From Bacteroidales bacterium (lineage in GTDB: Bacteria; Bacteroidota; Bacteroidia; Bacteroidales; UBA932): a stretch of 64,000 bases of DNA. Of this stretch, positions 9,023-18,903 are shown in pieces; position 1 is the stretch's first letter; the number at the start of each line of letters is the position of its first letter. The notes under the pieces were generated by a model. It was given only the letters and a program-made list of their open reading frames with translations. It did not search any database and had not been told where the DNA came from. The DNA lies in assembly GCA_017551425.1 (NCBI GenBank), contig JAFZLQ010000007.1, positions 1 to 64,000 of the forward strand, given 5' to 3'. A program made the position numbers and the translations under genes.

Positions 9023-11968
9023 TTAGAAGGTGAGGGTTGCGCCGAGGGTGAAGATGCGTGCTTCCGGATAGCCGGTGCCGTTATCGACGCCCGGGGTAAG
9101 ACCGTTGGTGGAAAGCAGGGACGGGTCGGTGCCCATGTAACCGGTGAAGGTGTAGAGGTCCTTGGCGCTCAGGTAGAGGCGCAGGCTCTGCAGTATGTCC
9201 TTCTTGCGGGGGTTGAGGGTATAGCCGAGGGTCACGCTCTGCAGCTTGAGGTAGTCTCCCCTTTCGAGGAAATAGGAAGTCACCACGCCGCCGTACTCGC
9301 GCACGTTATTGTCGAAGGTATAGGCAGTGCGGAATACGTTGGCGTTGCCGGAGCCCTTGAGGTTGCCGGCGCGGCGGCTGTTGTAAATGACATGCCCGAA
9401 TGCGCCGTTGAAGAAGAAGTTGAGGTCGAAGTTCTTGTAGCGCAGGGTGTTGTCGATGGACAGGAAGAGCTTGGGAACGGTGTTTCCTATGGTGCGCTTC
9501 CATGCGCCCTCGGCGCTGAAGACGGGAACCATGTTGCCCTCGTTGTCATAGACCAGGATCTCTCCGGCCTCGTTAACACCCGCGGCCTCGTAGCCGTAAA
9601 GGTCGCCGATACGGTTGGAGCCCATCTCGGGATCGTCGGAGTATCTGTAATAGTATGAAGTCTGGCCGAGGCCGCCGGTGCCGAGCATCTCGATGTAAGA
9701 GGTCTTGTAAACCTGGTTGGAGAGTTTTACTATCTCCGAATAGCCTGTGGATGCGTTGATGCCGGCTGTCCAGCCGAAGTCACGCTTTTTGATGATGTCG
9801 CCGTTGAGCGAGAGTTCCACACCGTTGTTCTTGGTCTCGCCCACGTTCACGAGGATGCTGCTGTGCACGAACGGAGGCTGGGGAGCGGTATAGGTGTAGA
9901 GCAGGTCGGGGGAACGGCGCTGGAAGAGGTCGATCGAGCCGCGCAGCCTGTTGTCGAAGAAGACAAAATCCACACCGCCGTTGATGGAGACCAGTTTCTC
10001 CCACTTCAGGTCTGGATTGGGGTTGTTTGCCGCACGGTAACCGATGATCCACTCGCCGTCCATATAGTACTGGCCGCTGGTGGAATAAGTAGGACGGGCG
10101 ACGTTGGAACCGCCGCGGCGTCCGGTCACACCGTAGGAGACCCTGGGCTTGAGGCTGTTGATCCAGCGGGCGCCGTCCATGAAGCCGAAGCTCTTGAGCT
10201 CCACTGCGAGCGACAGGGCCGGGAAATTACCCCACTTGTTGCTGTCGCCGAAGTTGGTGGCACCCTCGCGGCGGAACGATGCGGAAGCGAAAACCGCATT
10301 GTTCCAATTGTAGTTCACGCGCCCGAAGAGGCCGATGACCCTGGACTGGCTGCGGCCGGAACCCATGCCGGCGAGGGCGGGATTCTCGGTACGGGCCGAA
10401 CCGGAGGCTATGTCGTGCCACAGGATGGAGTCGTAGGAGAAGTTGCGGTTGGTGACGTTGAACGACTCGGAATCGGACTGCAGGAAGGAATAGCCCGCCA
10501 CAGCGTTCACGTGGTGCTTGCCGAGGTGCATGGAATAGTTGACCAGCCATTCCACCTGGTTGCGCCAGCTCTTGCTGTAGCTGATGGAGGCGGTGCCTTC
10601 GTAGCCGTTCCAGTACTTGTCGCTGGACTCGATGGGGGTGTAATTGTTCGACTTGTAGTCGTTGTAGTCGAGCGAGTAGCTCAATGTGGTGGAGAGGTTG
10701 TGGACCTCCGTCTTGAAGAGACTTGCCTTGAGGGAGGCGTTTCCCGTCATGAACATACGGGCGCCCTCCGCTGTCTTGTTGAGCATCTTCTCCACCGGGT
10801 TGGTGGCGTTGGTGGGGGCGGTGGGCTGATAGAAGCTGCCGTCCTCGTTATAGATGGGGAAGGTAGGATTGATGGTGAGGGCGGTGCCGAAGGAACCGTC
10901 ATTGCCGTAATCCTCGTTCACGCGGCGGGCGTTGAGGCTGATGTTGAGCTGGAGTATGTCCTTGATGAGGCGCTGCTCTACTGCGGCGCGTGCTCCGAAC
11001 TCGCGGCGGGCATCGACCAGATCTACGCCGAGTGCGTTCTTGTAGTTGATGGAGGCGTTGTACGAACCCTTTGCAGTGCTGCCGTCAACCGAGAGGTAGT
11101 GGCTGTGCGAATAGGAGAAATCGCGAAGCAGCGCCCTGTACCAGTCGGTCCTGTAGCCGTAGTCGTTGCCGCGGCGGGAGCGCACCCACTCTTCGGGGGT
11201 AAGTACGGCGATGGGATCCTTGACGTTGTTGTAGCCGAAGTAGCCGTCATAGGTGACGTGGGCGGTGCCGGCCTCGTCGTTGGAACCCTTCTTGGTGGTG
11301 ATGAGGATGACGCCGTTGGCGCCGCGGGAACCGTAGATGGCTGCGGAAGCGGCATCCTTGAGCACTGTCATTGACTCGATGTCCTGGGGCGACAGGCTGC
11401 GGAGTTCGCCACCGGGAACGCCGTCAATCACGATGAGCGGCGAGTTTCCCGCGTTGAGGGACGTGGCGCCGCGGATCTGGAAGTCGGATCCGGAGTTGGG
11501 GTTCGTGCTCTGCGAGGTAACGATGTTCAGACCGGAGACCTTGCCGGCAAGCATTTCCATGGGGTTGTTCATGCTTCCCTTGAGGAAATCCTTGCTGTCC
11601 ACCTGCACGATTGATGCGGAGAGCTCTTTCTTGGACAGGGTACCGTAGCCTATCACCACGGACTCGTCGAGGAAATTGCTGTCTTCTGCAAGAACCACTG
11701 TAGCAGGGACTTGCGAGGCCTTGTAGTCCTGGGTGGCATAGCCGATGCAGCTGATGGAAACCATCGCGTCTGCACTTGAAACGAGCAAATCGAAGTCGCC
11801 GTCAAGACCTGTGGAAGCACCGTTGGTGGTTCCGGTCTCGAGAACGGTGGCTCCGATTACGGGTCCAAGTTCATCGACTACAACACCCTTGATCCGGTAT
11901 CCGCCCTGGGCGGAGACCATGGCAGTCATTGCGAAGATGAAAGCCAGAGTGAATAGAAACCTTTTCAT
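9023..11968 (-). CDS. susC: SusC/RagA family TonB-dependent outer membrane transporter
   Basis: 981 aa. Signal peptide MKRFLFTLAFIFAMTAMVSA, then a carboxypeptidase-regulatory-like beta domain (about 25-95: IKGVVVDELGPVIGATV, GDFDLLVSS), a TonB-box region (ESVVIGYGTLSKKELS), the plug (LAGKVSGLN, IRGATSLNAGNSPLIVIDG, LKDAASAAIYGSRGANG) and a 22-strand barrel to the C-terminal Phe (LGATLTF). It is the first gene of the starch operon, after a promoter and the terminator of the SusR-like gene. It should import malto-oligosaccharides using TonB energy. Confidence 0.96.
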   Translation of the reverse strand: MKRFLFTLAFIFAMTAMVSAQGGYRIKGVVVDELGPVIGATVLETGTTNGASTGLDGDFDLLVSSADAMVSISCIGYATQDYKASQVPATVVLAEDSNFLDESVVIGYGTLSKKELSASIVQVDSKDFLKGSMNNPMEMLAGKVSGLNIVTSQSTNPNSGSDFQIRGATSLNAGNSPLIVIDGVPGGELRSLSPQDIESMTVLKDAASAAIYGSRGANGVILITTKKGSNDEAGTAHVTYDGYFGYNNVKDPIAVLTPEEWVRSRRGNDYGYRTDWYRALLRDFSYSHSHYLSVDGSTAKGSYNASINYKNALGVDLVDARREFGARAAVEQRLIKDILQLNISLNARRVNEDYGNDGSFGTALTINPTFPIYNEDGSFYQPTAPTNATNPVEKMLNKTAEGARMFMTGNASLKASLFKTEVHNLSTTLSYSLDYNDYKSNNYTPIESSDKYWNGYEGTASISYSKSWRNQVEWLVNYSMHLGKHHVNAVAGYSFLQSDSESFNVTNRNFSYDSILWHDIASGSARTENPALAGMGSGRSQSRVIGLFGRVNYNWNNAVFASASFRREGATNFGDSNKWGNFPALSLAVELKSFGFMDGARWINSLKPRVSYGVTGRRGGSNVARPTYSTSGQYYMDGEWIIGYRAANNPNPDLKWEKLVSINGGVDFVFFDNRLRGSIDLFQRRSPDLLYTYTAPQPPFVHSSILVNVGETKNNGVELSLNGDIIKKRDFGWTAGINASTGYSEIVKLSNQVYKTSYIEMLGTGGLGQTSYYYRYSDDPEMGSNRIGDLYGYEAAGVNEAGEILVYDNEGNMVPVFSAEGAWKRTIGNTVPKLFLSIDNTLRYKNFDLNFFFNGAFGHVIYNSRRAGNLKGSGNANVFRTAYTFDNNVREYGGVVTSYFLERGDYLKLQSVTLGYTLNPRKKDILQSLRLYLSAKDLYTFTGYMGTDPSLLSTNGLTPGVDNGTGYPEARIFTLGATLTF

Positions 11969-11996
11969 TGGGTGGTTTGTTGGTTATCGTTTTTCA

Positions 11997-12027
11997 CAAA
12001 GTTCCCCATTCGTGCACGTCAATACAA
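11997..12027 (-). promoter_or_regulatory. Candidate promoter of the starch operon
   Basis: On the minus strand GAACTTTG (11997-12004, one mismatch to TAnnTTTG) lies 20 nt downstream of TTG (12025-12027), the spacing of Bacteroidetes promoters. It is in the only gap upstream of susC and downstream of the susR-like terminator. The weak -7 fits an activated promoter, as expected for SusR control, but that is inference. Confidence 0.4.
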
Positions 12028-12064
12028 TTAAAATATGATTATTATTATGGCTGTGACGAACGCA

Positions 12065-12096
12065 AAAAAGACAACGCCCTGAAAAACAGGGCGTTG
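12065..12096 (-). terminator. Intrinsic terminator of the SusR-like gene
   Basis: A perfect 10 bp stem (CAACGCCCTG at 12072-12081, CAGGGCGTTG at 12087-12096) with a 5 nt loop. On the minus strand it is followed within 2 nt by six Ts. It separates the regulator transcript from the susC promoter. Confidence 0.85.
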
Positions 12097-12136
12097 CGCA
12101 TAAGTCAAACAGAACTTTGTATAACAGGAATATCGG

Positions 12137-13756
12137 CTATCCGCGGCCGATTTCCATTATTTCCTCCTCAAAGAGCTCGTTGTCCACCAGCGAACGGTTC
12201 TTTACCCTGATCTTGTACGTGTTGATGGTATGGACGGAATAATCCAGGAAACGGGCGATGCGCTCGCTGCTGCCTATGCCCAGACGGATGAGGGCGAAGA
12301 TTCTCATCTCCGTAGTCAGTCCGGATGACGGATACTGGCGCTCGGCCTCCGGGAACAGGGCGTTGTAGTCGTTTATGAATGTGGGGAAAATCTTGAGGAA
12401 CGTTGCGTCGAAGGCGTCGTACATGCGGTCGCGCTCCTTAGACAGGGTGGATTCCTTGAGCGAGCGGCGCAGCAGGTCGTACTGCCCCGTAACCAGCATG
12501 CGGTCCACGGTCTTCTGGAATTCGGACAGGCGGTCTATGTATTCCGAGTTGATATAGAACGAGTTGCCTATGTATTCGTCTTTGATGGCGCTCACTTCCG
12601 CAAGCCTGAGGTTGATCGATTCGAGCTCGGCGTTGCGCTCCTCGATTATGGCACGGGCCTCCCTGAGCCTGTTGTTCTGACTGCGTATGATCCAGAATCC
12701 GGCTATTGCGGCCGCCAGCAGGAGCAGGGACAGCATCAGCACCAGTATCAGCAGGTTTCGCTCGCGTCCGAGGCTTTCGTTGTAATTGCGTTCCACCAGC
12801 GGCAGCACGGCTCCTACCTCAAGCTTGCGCAGGCGGGTGCCGTAAAAGTTGGCGTCGTCGAGAGAATGCCGCACGTAGCGCACCGGGCGCTCGATTTCGC
12901 CCCTGCGGGAGAGCATCTCGGCAAGCATGCGGAGCGCGGTGGTCTCTTTGGTGGAAGACTTGAGGTCGCACATGGCGGACTCCACCACTGCGAGAATGGC
13001 CTCGTCTTCCCTGCCGAGGCAGGAGAGCATCCAACCCATTGAAGAGGCATAGATGGCCCTCTGGTGAAGGTCTTCGGCGGGATCTGCCAGCAGCACTTTG
13101 AACGCCTCCACGCCCTCTTCGTAATCTACGTTCTCCATGAGGAGATTGGCCTTTATCTGCTTCCAGATGCTGGAGCCTTCAGGAGCCAGGGAAAGCAGCA
13201 GGTCGCTGTAGCGGGCGCCTTCGGAACGGTAATAACCGAACCAGGGGTCGGTCTGCGTGTAGTTGGCCGCAAAGTAATTGAGGCGCAGCATGGTCCTGTA
13301 ATAAGCCAGCATGGCCTGTTCGTCGAGCCCCTCCGTATCCAGTTCGCGGGCCGAGTCGAAGGCCTCCTTGTACAGGCCTGCGGATACGAGGCAGTCTATG
13401 CGTGCGCAGTCGGCTCCGGCAATCATCGACCTGTTGCCGGTACGCACGGCGGCATCGTGCATGCGCAGGGCGTAGGCATATGTGGAATCGTACTGGTAGC
13501 TGCTGTACTCCTGCCACAGGTCGTACGCGCGGGAGAAACGTTCGGCGTCGGAGCTTGCACGGAGCCAGGCGTTACGCTTGGCATCTATTACATTCTCCTT
13601 GCGCGTGTCGAAGGTCTCCTTGTTTTCCAGCGCGTCGTCGAGTTCGCGGAGGGCGCGTTCCACTTCCGCGGAATTGCGGGATTCGTTCCCGCAGGCGCAC
13701 AGGAACAGCAACGCCGAAAGCGCCGCCGGCATCACGAGTCTGAGGCGTATGCTCAT
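12137..13756 (-). CDS. susR: SusR-like transmembrane transcriptional regulator (DUF6377 type)
   Basis: 539 aa, near the length of B. thetaiotaomicron SusR (534 aa). The N-terminus has a lipobox-like signal (LLFLCAC). A TPR-like helical region spans about 50-320, then one membrane helix near 325-350 (LILVLMLSLLLLAAAIAGFW), a coiled coil (NNRLREARAIIEERNAELE) and a C-terminal helix-turn-helix (RLGIGSSERIARFLDYSVHTINTYKIRVKNRS). Known SusR binds maltose or larger malto-oligosaccharides in the periplasm and activates the sus genes, and this architecture agrees. Unlike the classic locus, it starts only 12 nt after lpxD and looks co-transcribed with that operon. Confidence 0.88.
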   Translation of the reverse strand: MSIRLRLVMPAALSALLFLCACGNESRNSAEVERALRELDDALENKETFDTRKENVIDAKRNAWLRASSDAERFSRAYDLWQEYSSYQYDSTYAYALRMHDAAVRTGNRSMIAGADCARIDCLVSAGLYKEAFDSARELDTEGLDEQAMLAYYRTMLRLNYFAANYTQTDPWFGYYRSEGARYSDLLLSLAPEGSSIWKQIKANLLMENVDYEEGVEAFKVLLADPAEDLHQRAIYASSMGWMLSCLGREDEAILAVVESAMCDLKSSTKETTALRMLAEMLSRRGEIERPVRYVRHSLDDANFYGTRLRKLEVGAVLPLVERNYNESLGRERNLLILVLMLSLLLLAAAIAGFWIIRSQNNRLREARAIIEERNAELESINLRLAEVSAIKDEYIGNSFYINSEYIDRLSEFQKTVDRMLVTGQYDLLRRSLKESTLSKERDRMYDAFDATFLKIFPTFINDYNALFPEAERQYPSSGLTTEMRIFALIRLGIGSSERIARFLDYSVHTINTYKIRVKNRSLVDNELFEEEIMEIGRG

Positions 13757-13768
13757 AATAAGAGGTAT

Positions 13769-14755
13769 TTATTCTTCCGCCGCCTTCTTGAAGAGGGCGT
13801 ATGCGCGGAGGTAGGTCTTGTGGTCGATGGCGGGGTTGCCGTAGATTGTGGTGCCGGGCTTGCGCACGCTGCCGATGACGGCGGACTTGGCGCCCACGGT
13901 GGTGCGCGGGGCTATGGTGATATGGCCGTTTACGCCCACCTGTCCGCCCAGGATGCATTCCTCCCCTATGACGGCGGACCCGGCGATGCCGCACATGGCT
14001 GCCATGGCGGTATTGCGGCCTATGCGGACGCCATGCGCTATCTGGCAGAGGTTGTCTATGCGCACGCCGTCTTCTATGACGGTGGACTCGGAGGGGGCGC
14101 GGTCAACGGTGGTGTTGGAACCTATCTCCACGTCGTCGCCTATTATCACGTCGCCCATGTGCTCTATCTTCTGCCAGCTGCCGTCGGGACGGCGCACGTT
14201 GCCGAAGCCGTCATCCCCTATTATGCAGCCTGCGTGCAGGATCACGCGGTTGCCTATCTTCATGCCGGGGAATATCTGCACTCCGGGATAGATGATGCAG
14301 TCTTCGCCTATGGTCGTACCCTCCCCTATGGTCACATTGTCCATGATGCGGGTGCGGCTGCCGATGCTGCAGCGCTTGCCTATCGTCACGAAGTCTCCCA
14401 CCCACACCTGTTTGCCCAGGCGGGCACTGCAGGCTATGCGGCAGCGGCCCCTGTGACGGCGGCACCTGCGGCTCTGCGCCGAGGCGTAATCCATCAGCGA
14501 CGCCACTGCGGCGTAGGCGTCCGGAACGCGCACGAGAGTGGCGCTGACGGGCTGGGAGGGGACGAAAGCGTCGTTTACCAGCAGGACCGAAGCCCTGCCG
14601 GTATAGACGTAACGTTCGTATTTGGGATTGGCGAAAAAGCTTACCTGACCGGGCCTTCCGTGCTCTATGCGGGCGAACGAGGTGACGAGGGCGTCCGGAT
14701 TGCCCTCGACCGTGCCGCCGAGTATGGAGGCGATCTGCGCGGCGGTGAGTTTCAT
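13769..14755 (-). CDS. lpxD: UDP-3-O-acylglucosamine N-acyltransferase
   Basis: 328 aa, acting in the third step of lipid A synthesis. The start at 14755 (MKLTAAQIASILGG) comes 1 nt after the stop of the porin gene; an ATG 18 nt upstream would overlap it. The N-terminal uridine-binding domain (about 1-95) includes FFANPKYE and ASVLLVND. The left-handed beta helix from about 110 has hexapeptide repeats (IGKRCSIGSRTRI, IGEGTTIGEDCIIYPG) and the catalytic-region motif VILHAGCIIGDDGFG, with the active-site His in ILHAG/IAHGV. The linker between the domains (about residues 96-107) is unusually basic, RRCRRHRGRCR, where relatives carry a short neutral stretch. Confidence 0.95.
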   Translation of the reverse strand: MKLTAAQIASILGGTVEGNPDALVTSFARIEHGRPGQVSFFANPKYERYVYTGRASVLLVNDAFVPSQPVSATLVRVPDAYAAVASLMDYASAQSRRCRRHRGRCRIACSARLGKQVWVGDFVTIGKRCSIGSRTRIMDNVTIGEGTTIGEDCIIYPGVQIFPGMKIGNRVILHAGCIIGDDGFGNVRRPDGSWQKIEHMGDVIIGDDVEIGSNTTVDRAPSESTVIEDGVRIDNLCQIAHGVRIGRNTAMAAMCGIAGSAVIGEECILGGQVGVNGHITIAPRTTVGAKSAVIGSVRKPGTTIYGNPAIDHKTYLRAYALFKKAAEE

Positions 14756-14756
14756 G

Positions 14757-16436
14757 CTAGAAGCGCCAGCCAAGGGTCAGTACCGCGTCGAACACCTTGC
14801 GGTCTATGCGCTCCAGCGGGTCGAGCACCGCAATCGTCTTGCCTGCGCTGTCAACCGCCGCATAGCTGCCATAGTAGTAAGGAGAGTACACGGTGGTGGG
14901 ATAGGCTGTCATGCGGAGGGCGAAGTCGGCGAAGAAGGAACCGGAGGAGGAGAAACCGGCACCGATGGAGACGCCGTGGGACACTTTGTCGAAGTAGTGG
15001 CTCTCCGTGAGGACCTCGTTGTAGCCGCTCCATGTCTCCGCGGTGACGCGCTCGCCGTCATTGTCCAGCCAGTATTTCTCGGGATCGGAGACGAAGCAGT
15101 AACCTGCGCGCAGCGCCACTGAAGGGATGGGCTTGAACTCTACGCCGGCGCGCACCGAGTGCGACAGGCCGCAGAATGTGTTGTTGATGTAGTTCTGGGT
15201 GGCCCATGTATCCTCGCTGAAGTAGCTGTTGTCTATGTCTGAATACTTCATGACGGAGTAGTCGGTGAGCTCGTAGTCGATGCTGATGAGGCCGAGTCCG
15301 GGAACGGTGTAGGCGATGCCCGCGTCAACCACGTAAGGGGTCATGAGGTTGTATTCGTAGTCTCCGGTACTGGAATTGGCGCTGCTGTCGAAGCTCGAGA
15401 GGCTGTAGGACGACGAGGCCCTGTACTCCCACTGCTCCTTGAGGTTGAGGGCGGTAGGGGTCTGGATGGCCGCGCCGATGCGGAAGCTGTCCGTCACAAG
15501 GGCGATGAAGCCGAAGCGGGCGTTGATGCCGAGGCCGTCGGTGTTGAGACGGTAGGTATTCGTGGAGCTCTTGTAGTTGGTGGCGAAGAGGGCGTCGTCC
15601 TTGCCGTAGAAAATCACGGGGAAGGCCTCGGGCTGCTGTGCGGCCTCGGAGAACACGTCCTCACGACGGTAGTTGAGCATGGGCAGGCTCACGTTCACGC
15701 CAAAGTAGAAGCGGTCCTGGATGTTGAAGCCCATGTTGAAGGCGAGGTCGGTCTTTGTGCCGTAGGTGTTGTACAGCGCCGCCTGGTTGATGGCGCCGGG
15801 CAGGTACGCCCATGCTTCGTCGGAACGGAGCACCTGGTTGGCGCCGACGTAGCGGAGGGAGCCCTCGGGGCCGTACTCGCCTATCTGGTTTGCATTGTAG
15901 GACGCTTTGAGGTCCCTGCCGAAGTCCTTTACCGCACTGCCGTAGGCTGCAGCGGCCAAGCTTCCCAGGAAAGAGGTGGAGGAGTTGACTCCGCGGCCGG
16001 TGGTATAGCTGAGGTAGGTATTTGTGGTGTTCGCCACTATGCCCATGGTGGTGGAAGTGATCCAGCCCTCATACTCGGGATAGAATACGAGGTTGAGTCC
16101 TATGTTGGGGATGTTGAATTTGGCCTGGGTGGTGGACGTGGGACTGCCGAAGCCTGTACCGAGTCCGGTGGGATCGAAGGCGGTGCCGGTTGCGGAAAGC
16201 AGGACGCCGGGGGTGATGGTGAACTGGCAATAGTCGTTTACCGCGGAACCCGCAGGGTTGTACATGATGCTTCCGAGGTCTCCGCCGAGGGCCGTCATGG
16301 CGCCGCCGAGACCTATGGAACGGGCGGTACCATAATAATTGTTGCGGCTGAGCAACTCGGCATAATAGGAATCCTGTGCCGAGGCCGCAGTGCTCGCAAT
16401 AGCGATTGCTGATAATATGATGAAGATACGTTTCAT
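14757..16436 (-). CDS. FadL/OmpP1/TodX-type outer membrane transport protein
   Basis: 559 aa. Signal peptide MKRIFIILSAIAIASTAASA. The N-terminal motif GTARSIGLGGAMTALGGDLGSIMYNPAG is the hallmark of the FadL family (hatch domain plus first strand). The rest alternates aromatic and small residues as in a beta barrel and ends in GWRF. Known members import hydrophobic molecules such as long-chain fatty acids; the substrate here is not known. It lies between the Tyr/Ser-rich lipoprotein and lpxD in one transcription direction. Confidence 0.85.
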   Translation of the reverse strand: MKRIFIILSAIAIASTAASAQDSYYAELLSRNNYYGTARSIGLGGAMTALGGDLGSIMYNPAGSAVNDYCQFTITPGVLLSATGTAFDPTGLGTGFGSPTSTTQAKFNIPNIGLNLVFYPEYEGWITSTTMGIVANTTNTYLSYTTGRGVNSSTSFLGSLAAAAYGSAVKDFGRDLKASYNANQIGEYGPEGSLRYVGANQVLRSDEAWAYLPGAINQAALYNTYGTKTDLAFNMGFNIQDRFYFGVNVSLPMLNYRREDVFSEAAQQPEAFPVIFYGKDDALFATNYKSSTNTYRLNTDGLGINARFGFIALVTDSFRIGAAIQTPTALNLKEQWEYRASSSYSLSSFDSSANSSTGDYEYNLMTPYVVDAGIAYTVPGLGLISIDYELTDYSVMKYSDIDNSYFSEDTWATQNYINNTFCGLSHSVRAGVEFKPIPSVALRAGYCFVSDPEKYWLDNDGERVTAETWSGYNEVLTESHYFDKVSHGVSIGAGFSSSGSFFADFALRMTAYPTTVYSPYYYGSYAAVDSAGKTIAVLDPLERIDRKVFDAVLTLGWRF

Positions 16437-16463
16437 AATGCTAAAGTATTGATGGTTAAGAAA

Positions 16464-17321
16464 TTACCTGCGGCCGCCGCCACCGCCGCCACTGCCTCCG
16501 GAATAACTGCCTCCGGATGAATGGCCGCTAGAGTAACCGCCGGAAGAACCGCCGGAATGGCTGCTGCCGGAATAACTGCTTCCGGAATAGCTGCTGCCGG
16601 AAGATGACGATGCGCTGCGGGCGCCGCCGGAATAGGACGAACCGCTGAAGTCGGAAGACGAGATGGTCATTCCTCCGGCACGCCTGTGCCCGGTGGAGTT
16701 GTAGCGCTGGCCGTCCTGGGACGAGACCGAAGAGCTGCCGTATGCCGCCGATCCTGCGCGCTTCATACCGGAAGGGCCTGCGGACGCGCCGGCCAGGCTG
16801 CCTGCCCTGCGGTGGTTGCCTGCGCCCTCCGTAAACTCTTTGGAATAGGCGCCGCCATAGCCGTAACCGTAGGGACGGGAATAGTAATACGGATAATAAT
16901 ACCGGGAGTAATATATGCTTCCGTACCAGTAGGGATCGAAGTAGGGATCCCAGGCGCTGTACGGGTAGTAGCTGAAGTACAGGGGGCTGTGATACCATCC
17001 GGACCAGTATGAGTACGGGCGGTAGCCGTAGTAATACGGGTAATTATATGGGTACCAGGAGGAATAAGGATACCAGTAGGAGTAGTAATCGTCGTCGGAA
17101 TTCTGCTTTGGGGCCTTGAGACCGCGACCGAGAGTGTCTGATGCAATCTGGCTTGCTGCGAGGTCTTTGAAGTCATCCTCTGAGAGGAGCGCCACCACAG
17201 GCTGCGTCCTGTAGTAGATTCCGTCCTGGAAGCGCTGGGCCTCCGAGGCATACTGAGAGGCAGCCCCGCAAGCTGCCAGCAACAAAATTGCGGGCAATAA
17301 AAAAATCAGGCTACGTTTCAT
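16464..17321 (-). CDS. Tyr/Trp-rich and Ser/Gly-rich lipoprotein, unknown function
   Basis: 285 aa. [18 protein letters not shown] gives a lipobox (Cys18). Residues about 75-165 are extremely rich in Tyr, Trp and Pro ([20 protein letters not shown]), and the last third is Ser/Gly repeats ([14 protein letters not shown]) ending in a Gly run and RR. The start at 17321 follows a strong Shine-Dalgarno sequence, AAGGAGG 7 nt upstream. An open frame continues upstream to 19160, but that part is antisense to proS. I do not recognise a function; low-complexity Tyr-rich lipoproteins of this kind occur in Bacteroidetes. Confidence 0.78.
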   Translation of the reverse strand: MKRSLIFLLPAILLLAACGAASQYASEAQRFQDGIYYRTQPVVALLSEDDFKDLAASQIASDTLGRGLKAPKQNSDDDYYSYWYPYSSWYPYNYPYYYGYRPYSYWSGWYHSPLYFSYYPYSAWDPYFDPYWYGSIYYSRYYYPYYYSRPYGYGYGGAYSKEFTEGAGNHRRAGSLAGASAGPSGMKRAGSAAYGSSSVSSQDGQRYNSTGHRRAGGMTISSSDFSGSSYSGGARSASSSSGSSYSGSSYSGSSHSGGSSGGYSSGHSSGGSYSGGSGGGGGGRR

Positions 17322-17348
17322 AATGATACCTCCTTCAATAAAAGTTTG

Positions 17349-17356
17349 TATATTTG
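17349..17356 (+). promoter_or_regulatory. Candidate -7 element of proS
   Basis: TATATTTG matches TAnnTTTG exactly. No clear -33 element is seen at the usual spacing. It would give a leader of about 60 nt before the proS ATG at 17424. Confidence 0.45.
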
Positions 17357-17423
17357 TGACCACAACATCCGTGCCGCGCGCACGCGTTATAATCAGCATG
17401 TAAAAGTAACAATTTTTAACGAT

Positions 17424-18902
17424 ATGGCAAAAGAGGTAACAAAACGAGCGGAGAATTATTCGCAGTGGTACAACGACCTGGCCCTCAAGGCAGACCTTGC
17501 AGAGCAGTCCGCAGTACGCGGCTGTATGGTCATAAAGCCCTATGGCTACGCAATTTGGGAGAAGATGCAGTCGGTTCTCGACGGCATGTTCAAGAAGACC
17601 GGCGTGCAGAACGCCTACTTCCCCCTCTTCATCCCCAAATCCTTCTTCAGCCGTGAGGCCGAGCACGTTGCCGGATTTGCCAAGGAGTGCGCCGTGGTAA
17701 CGCACCACCGCCTCATGAACGCCCCCGACGGCAGCGGCGTGGTGGTGGATCCCGACGCCAGGCTGGAAGAGGAGCTCATCGTGCGCCCCACCTCCGAGAC
17801 CATCATCTGGAATACCTACAAGAACTGGATAACCTCCTGGAGGGACCTTCCCCTCCTCTGCAACCAGTGGTGCAACGTGGTCAGATGGGAGATGCGCACC
17901 CGCCTCTTCCTCCGCACCGCGGAATTCCTCTGGCAGGAGGGCCACACCGCCCACGCCACCGCAGAAGACGCCCAGGCCAAGGCCGTGGAGATGGTCCACG
18001 TTTATGCCGACTTCGCACGCAACGTCATGGCGCTGCCCGTCATAGTAGGCCACAAGAGCCCCAACGAGCGCTTCGCAGGCGCAATCGACACCCTCACGAT
18101 AGAGGCCATGATGCAGGACGGAAAGGCCCTGCAGGCCGGTACGTCGCATTTCCTCGGCCAGAATTTCGCCAAGAGCTTCGACGTCCAGTTCACCAACAAG
18201 GAGGGCAAGATGGATTACGTATGGGCAACTTCCTGGGGCGTGAGCACCCGTCTCATGGGTGCGCTCATCATGGCCCACGGAGACGACAACGGCCTCGTGC
18301 TGCCTCCGGCACTCGCCCCCATACAGGTGGTCATGGTTCCCATCTACCGCACTGACGACGAGCTCGACGCCGTCATGGCAGAATTCAATAAGATCAAGGC
18401 CGGTCTCGAGGCCCTCGGCGTGAGCGTGAAGATAGACAACCGCGACACCCTGCGCCCCGGCTTCAAGTTTGCCGAATGGGAGCTCAAGGGCGTGCCCGTA
18501 CGCCTCGCGATGGGCGCCCGCGACCTCGCCGCAGGCACCGTGGAGGTTGCCCGCCGTGACACCCTCACCAAGGAGACCATGCAGCTCGAGGGCATCGAGG
18601 AGCACATCAAGGGCCTGCTCGACACCATCCAGCAGAACATTTACGACAAGGCCCTCGCCTTCCGCGACGCCAACGTGGAAAAGTGCGACGACTGGGAGGA
18701 GTTCAAGGTGAAGATCCAGCAGGGCAAGTTCCTCCTCTGCCACTGGGACGGCACCACGGAGACCGAACAGGCCATCAAGGACGCCACAAAGGCTACCATC
18801 CGCTGCATCCCCGTAGATACCTATGTCTGCAAGGAAGAGGGCAAGGACATCTTCTCCGGCAAGCCTTCTCATGAGCGTGTAGTATTTGCCATTTCCTACT
18901 AA
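17424..18902 (+). CDS. proS: Prolyl-tRNA synthetase, short (archaeal/eukaryotic-like) type
   Basis: 492 aa. It charges tRNA-Pro. Class II motifs are visible: motif 2 [26 protein letters not shown] and motif 3 near [24 protein letters not shown]. The editing insertion of the long bacterial type is missing, so this is the short form. The anticodon-binding domain spans about 285-390, and a C-terminal domain with Cys residues ([34 protein letters not shown]) ends in a Tyr. The ATG at 17424 ([21 protein letters not shown]) is the conserved start. DUF3078 follows after 1 nt. Confidence 0.97.
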   Translation: MAKEVTKRAENYSQWYNDLALKADLAEQSAVRGCMVIKPYGYAIWEKMQSVLDGMFKKTGVQNAYFPLFIPKSFFSREAEHVAGFAKECAVVTHHRLMNAPDGSGVVVDPDARLEEELIVRPTSETIIWNTYKNWITSWRDLPLLCNQWCNVVRWEMRTRLFLRTAEFLWQEGHTAHATAEDAQAKAVEMVHVYADFARNVMALPVIVGHKSPNERFAGAIDTLTIEAMMQDGKALQAGTSHFLGQNFAKSFDVQFTNKEGKMDYVWATSWGVSTRLMGALIMAHGDDNGLVLPPALAPIQVVMVPIYRTDDELDAVMAEFNKIKAGLEALGVSVKIDNRDTLRPGFKFAEWELKGVPVRLAMGARDLAAGTVEVARRDTLTKETMQLEGIEEHIKGLLDTIQQNIYDKALAFRDANVEKCDDWEEFKVKIQQGKFLLCHWDGTTETEQAIKDATKATIRCIPVDTYVCKEEGKDIFSGKPSHERVVFAISY

Positions 18903-18903
18903 G

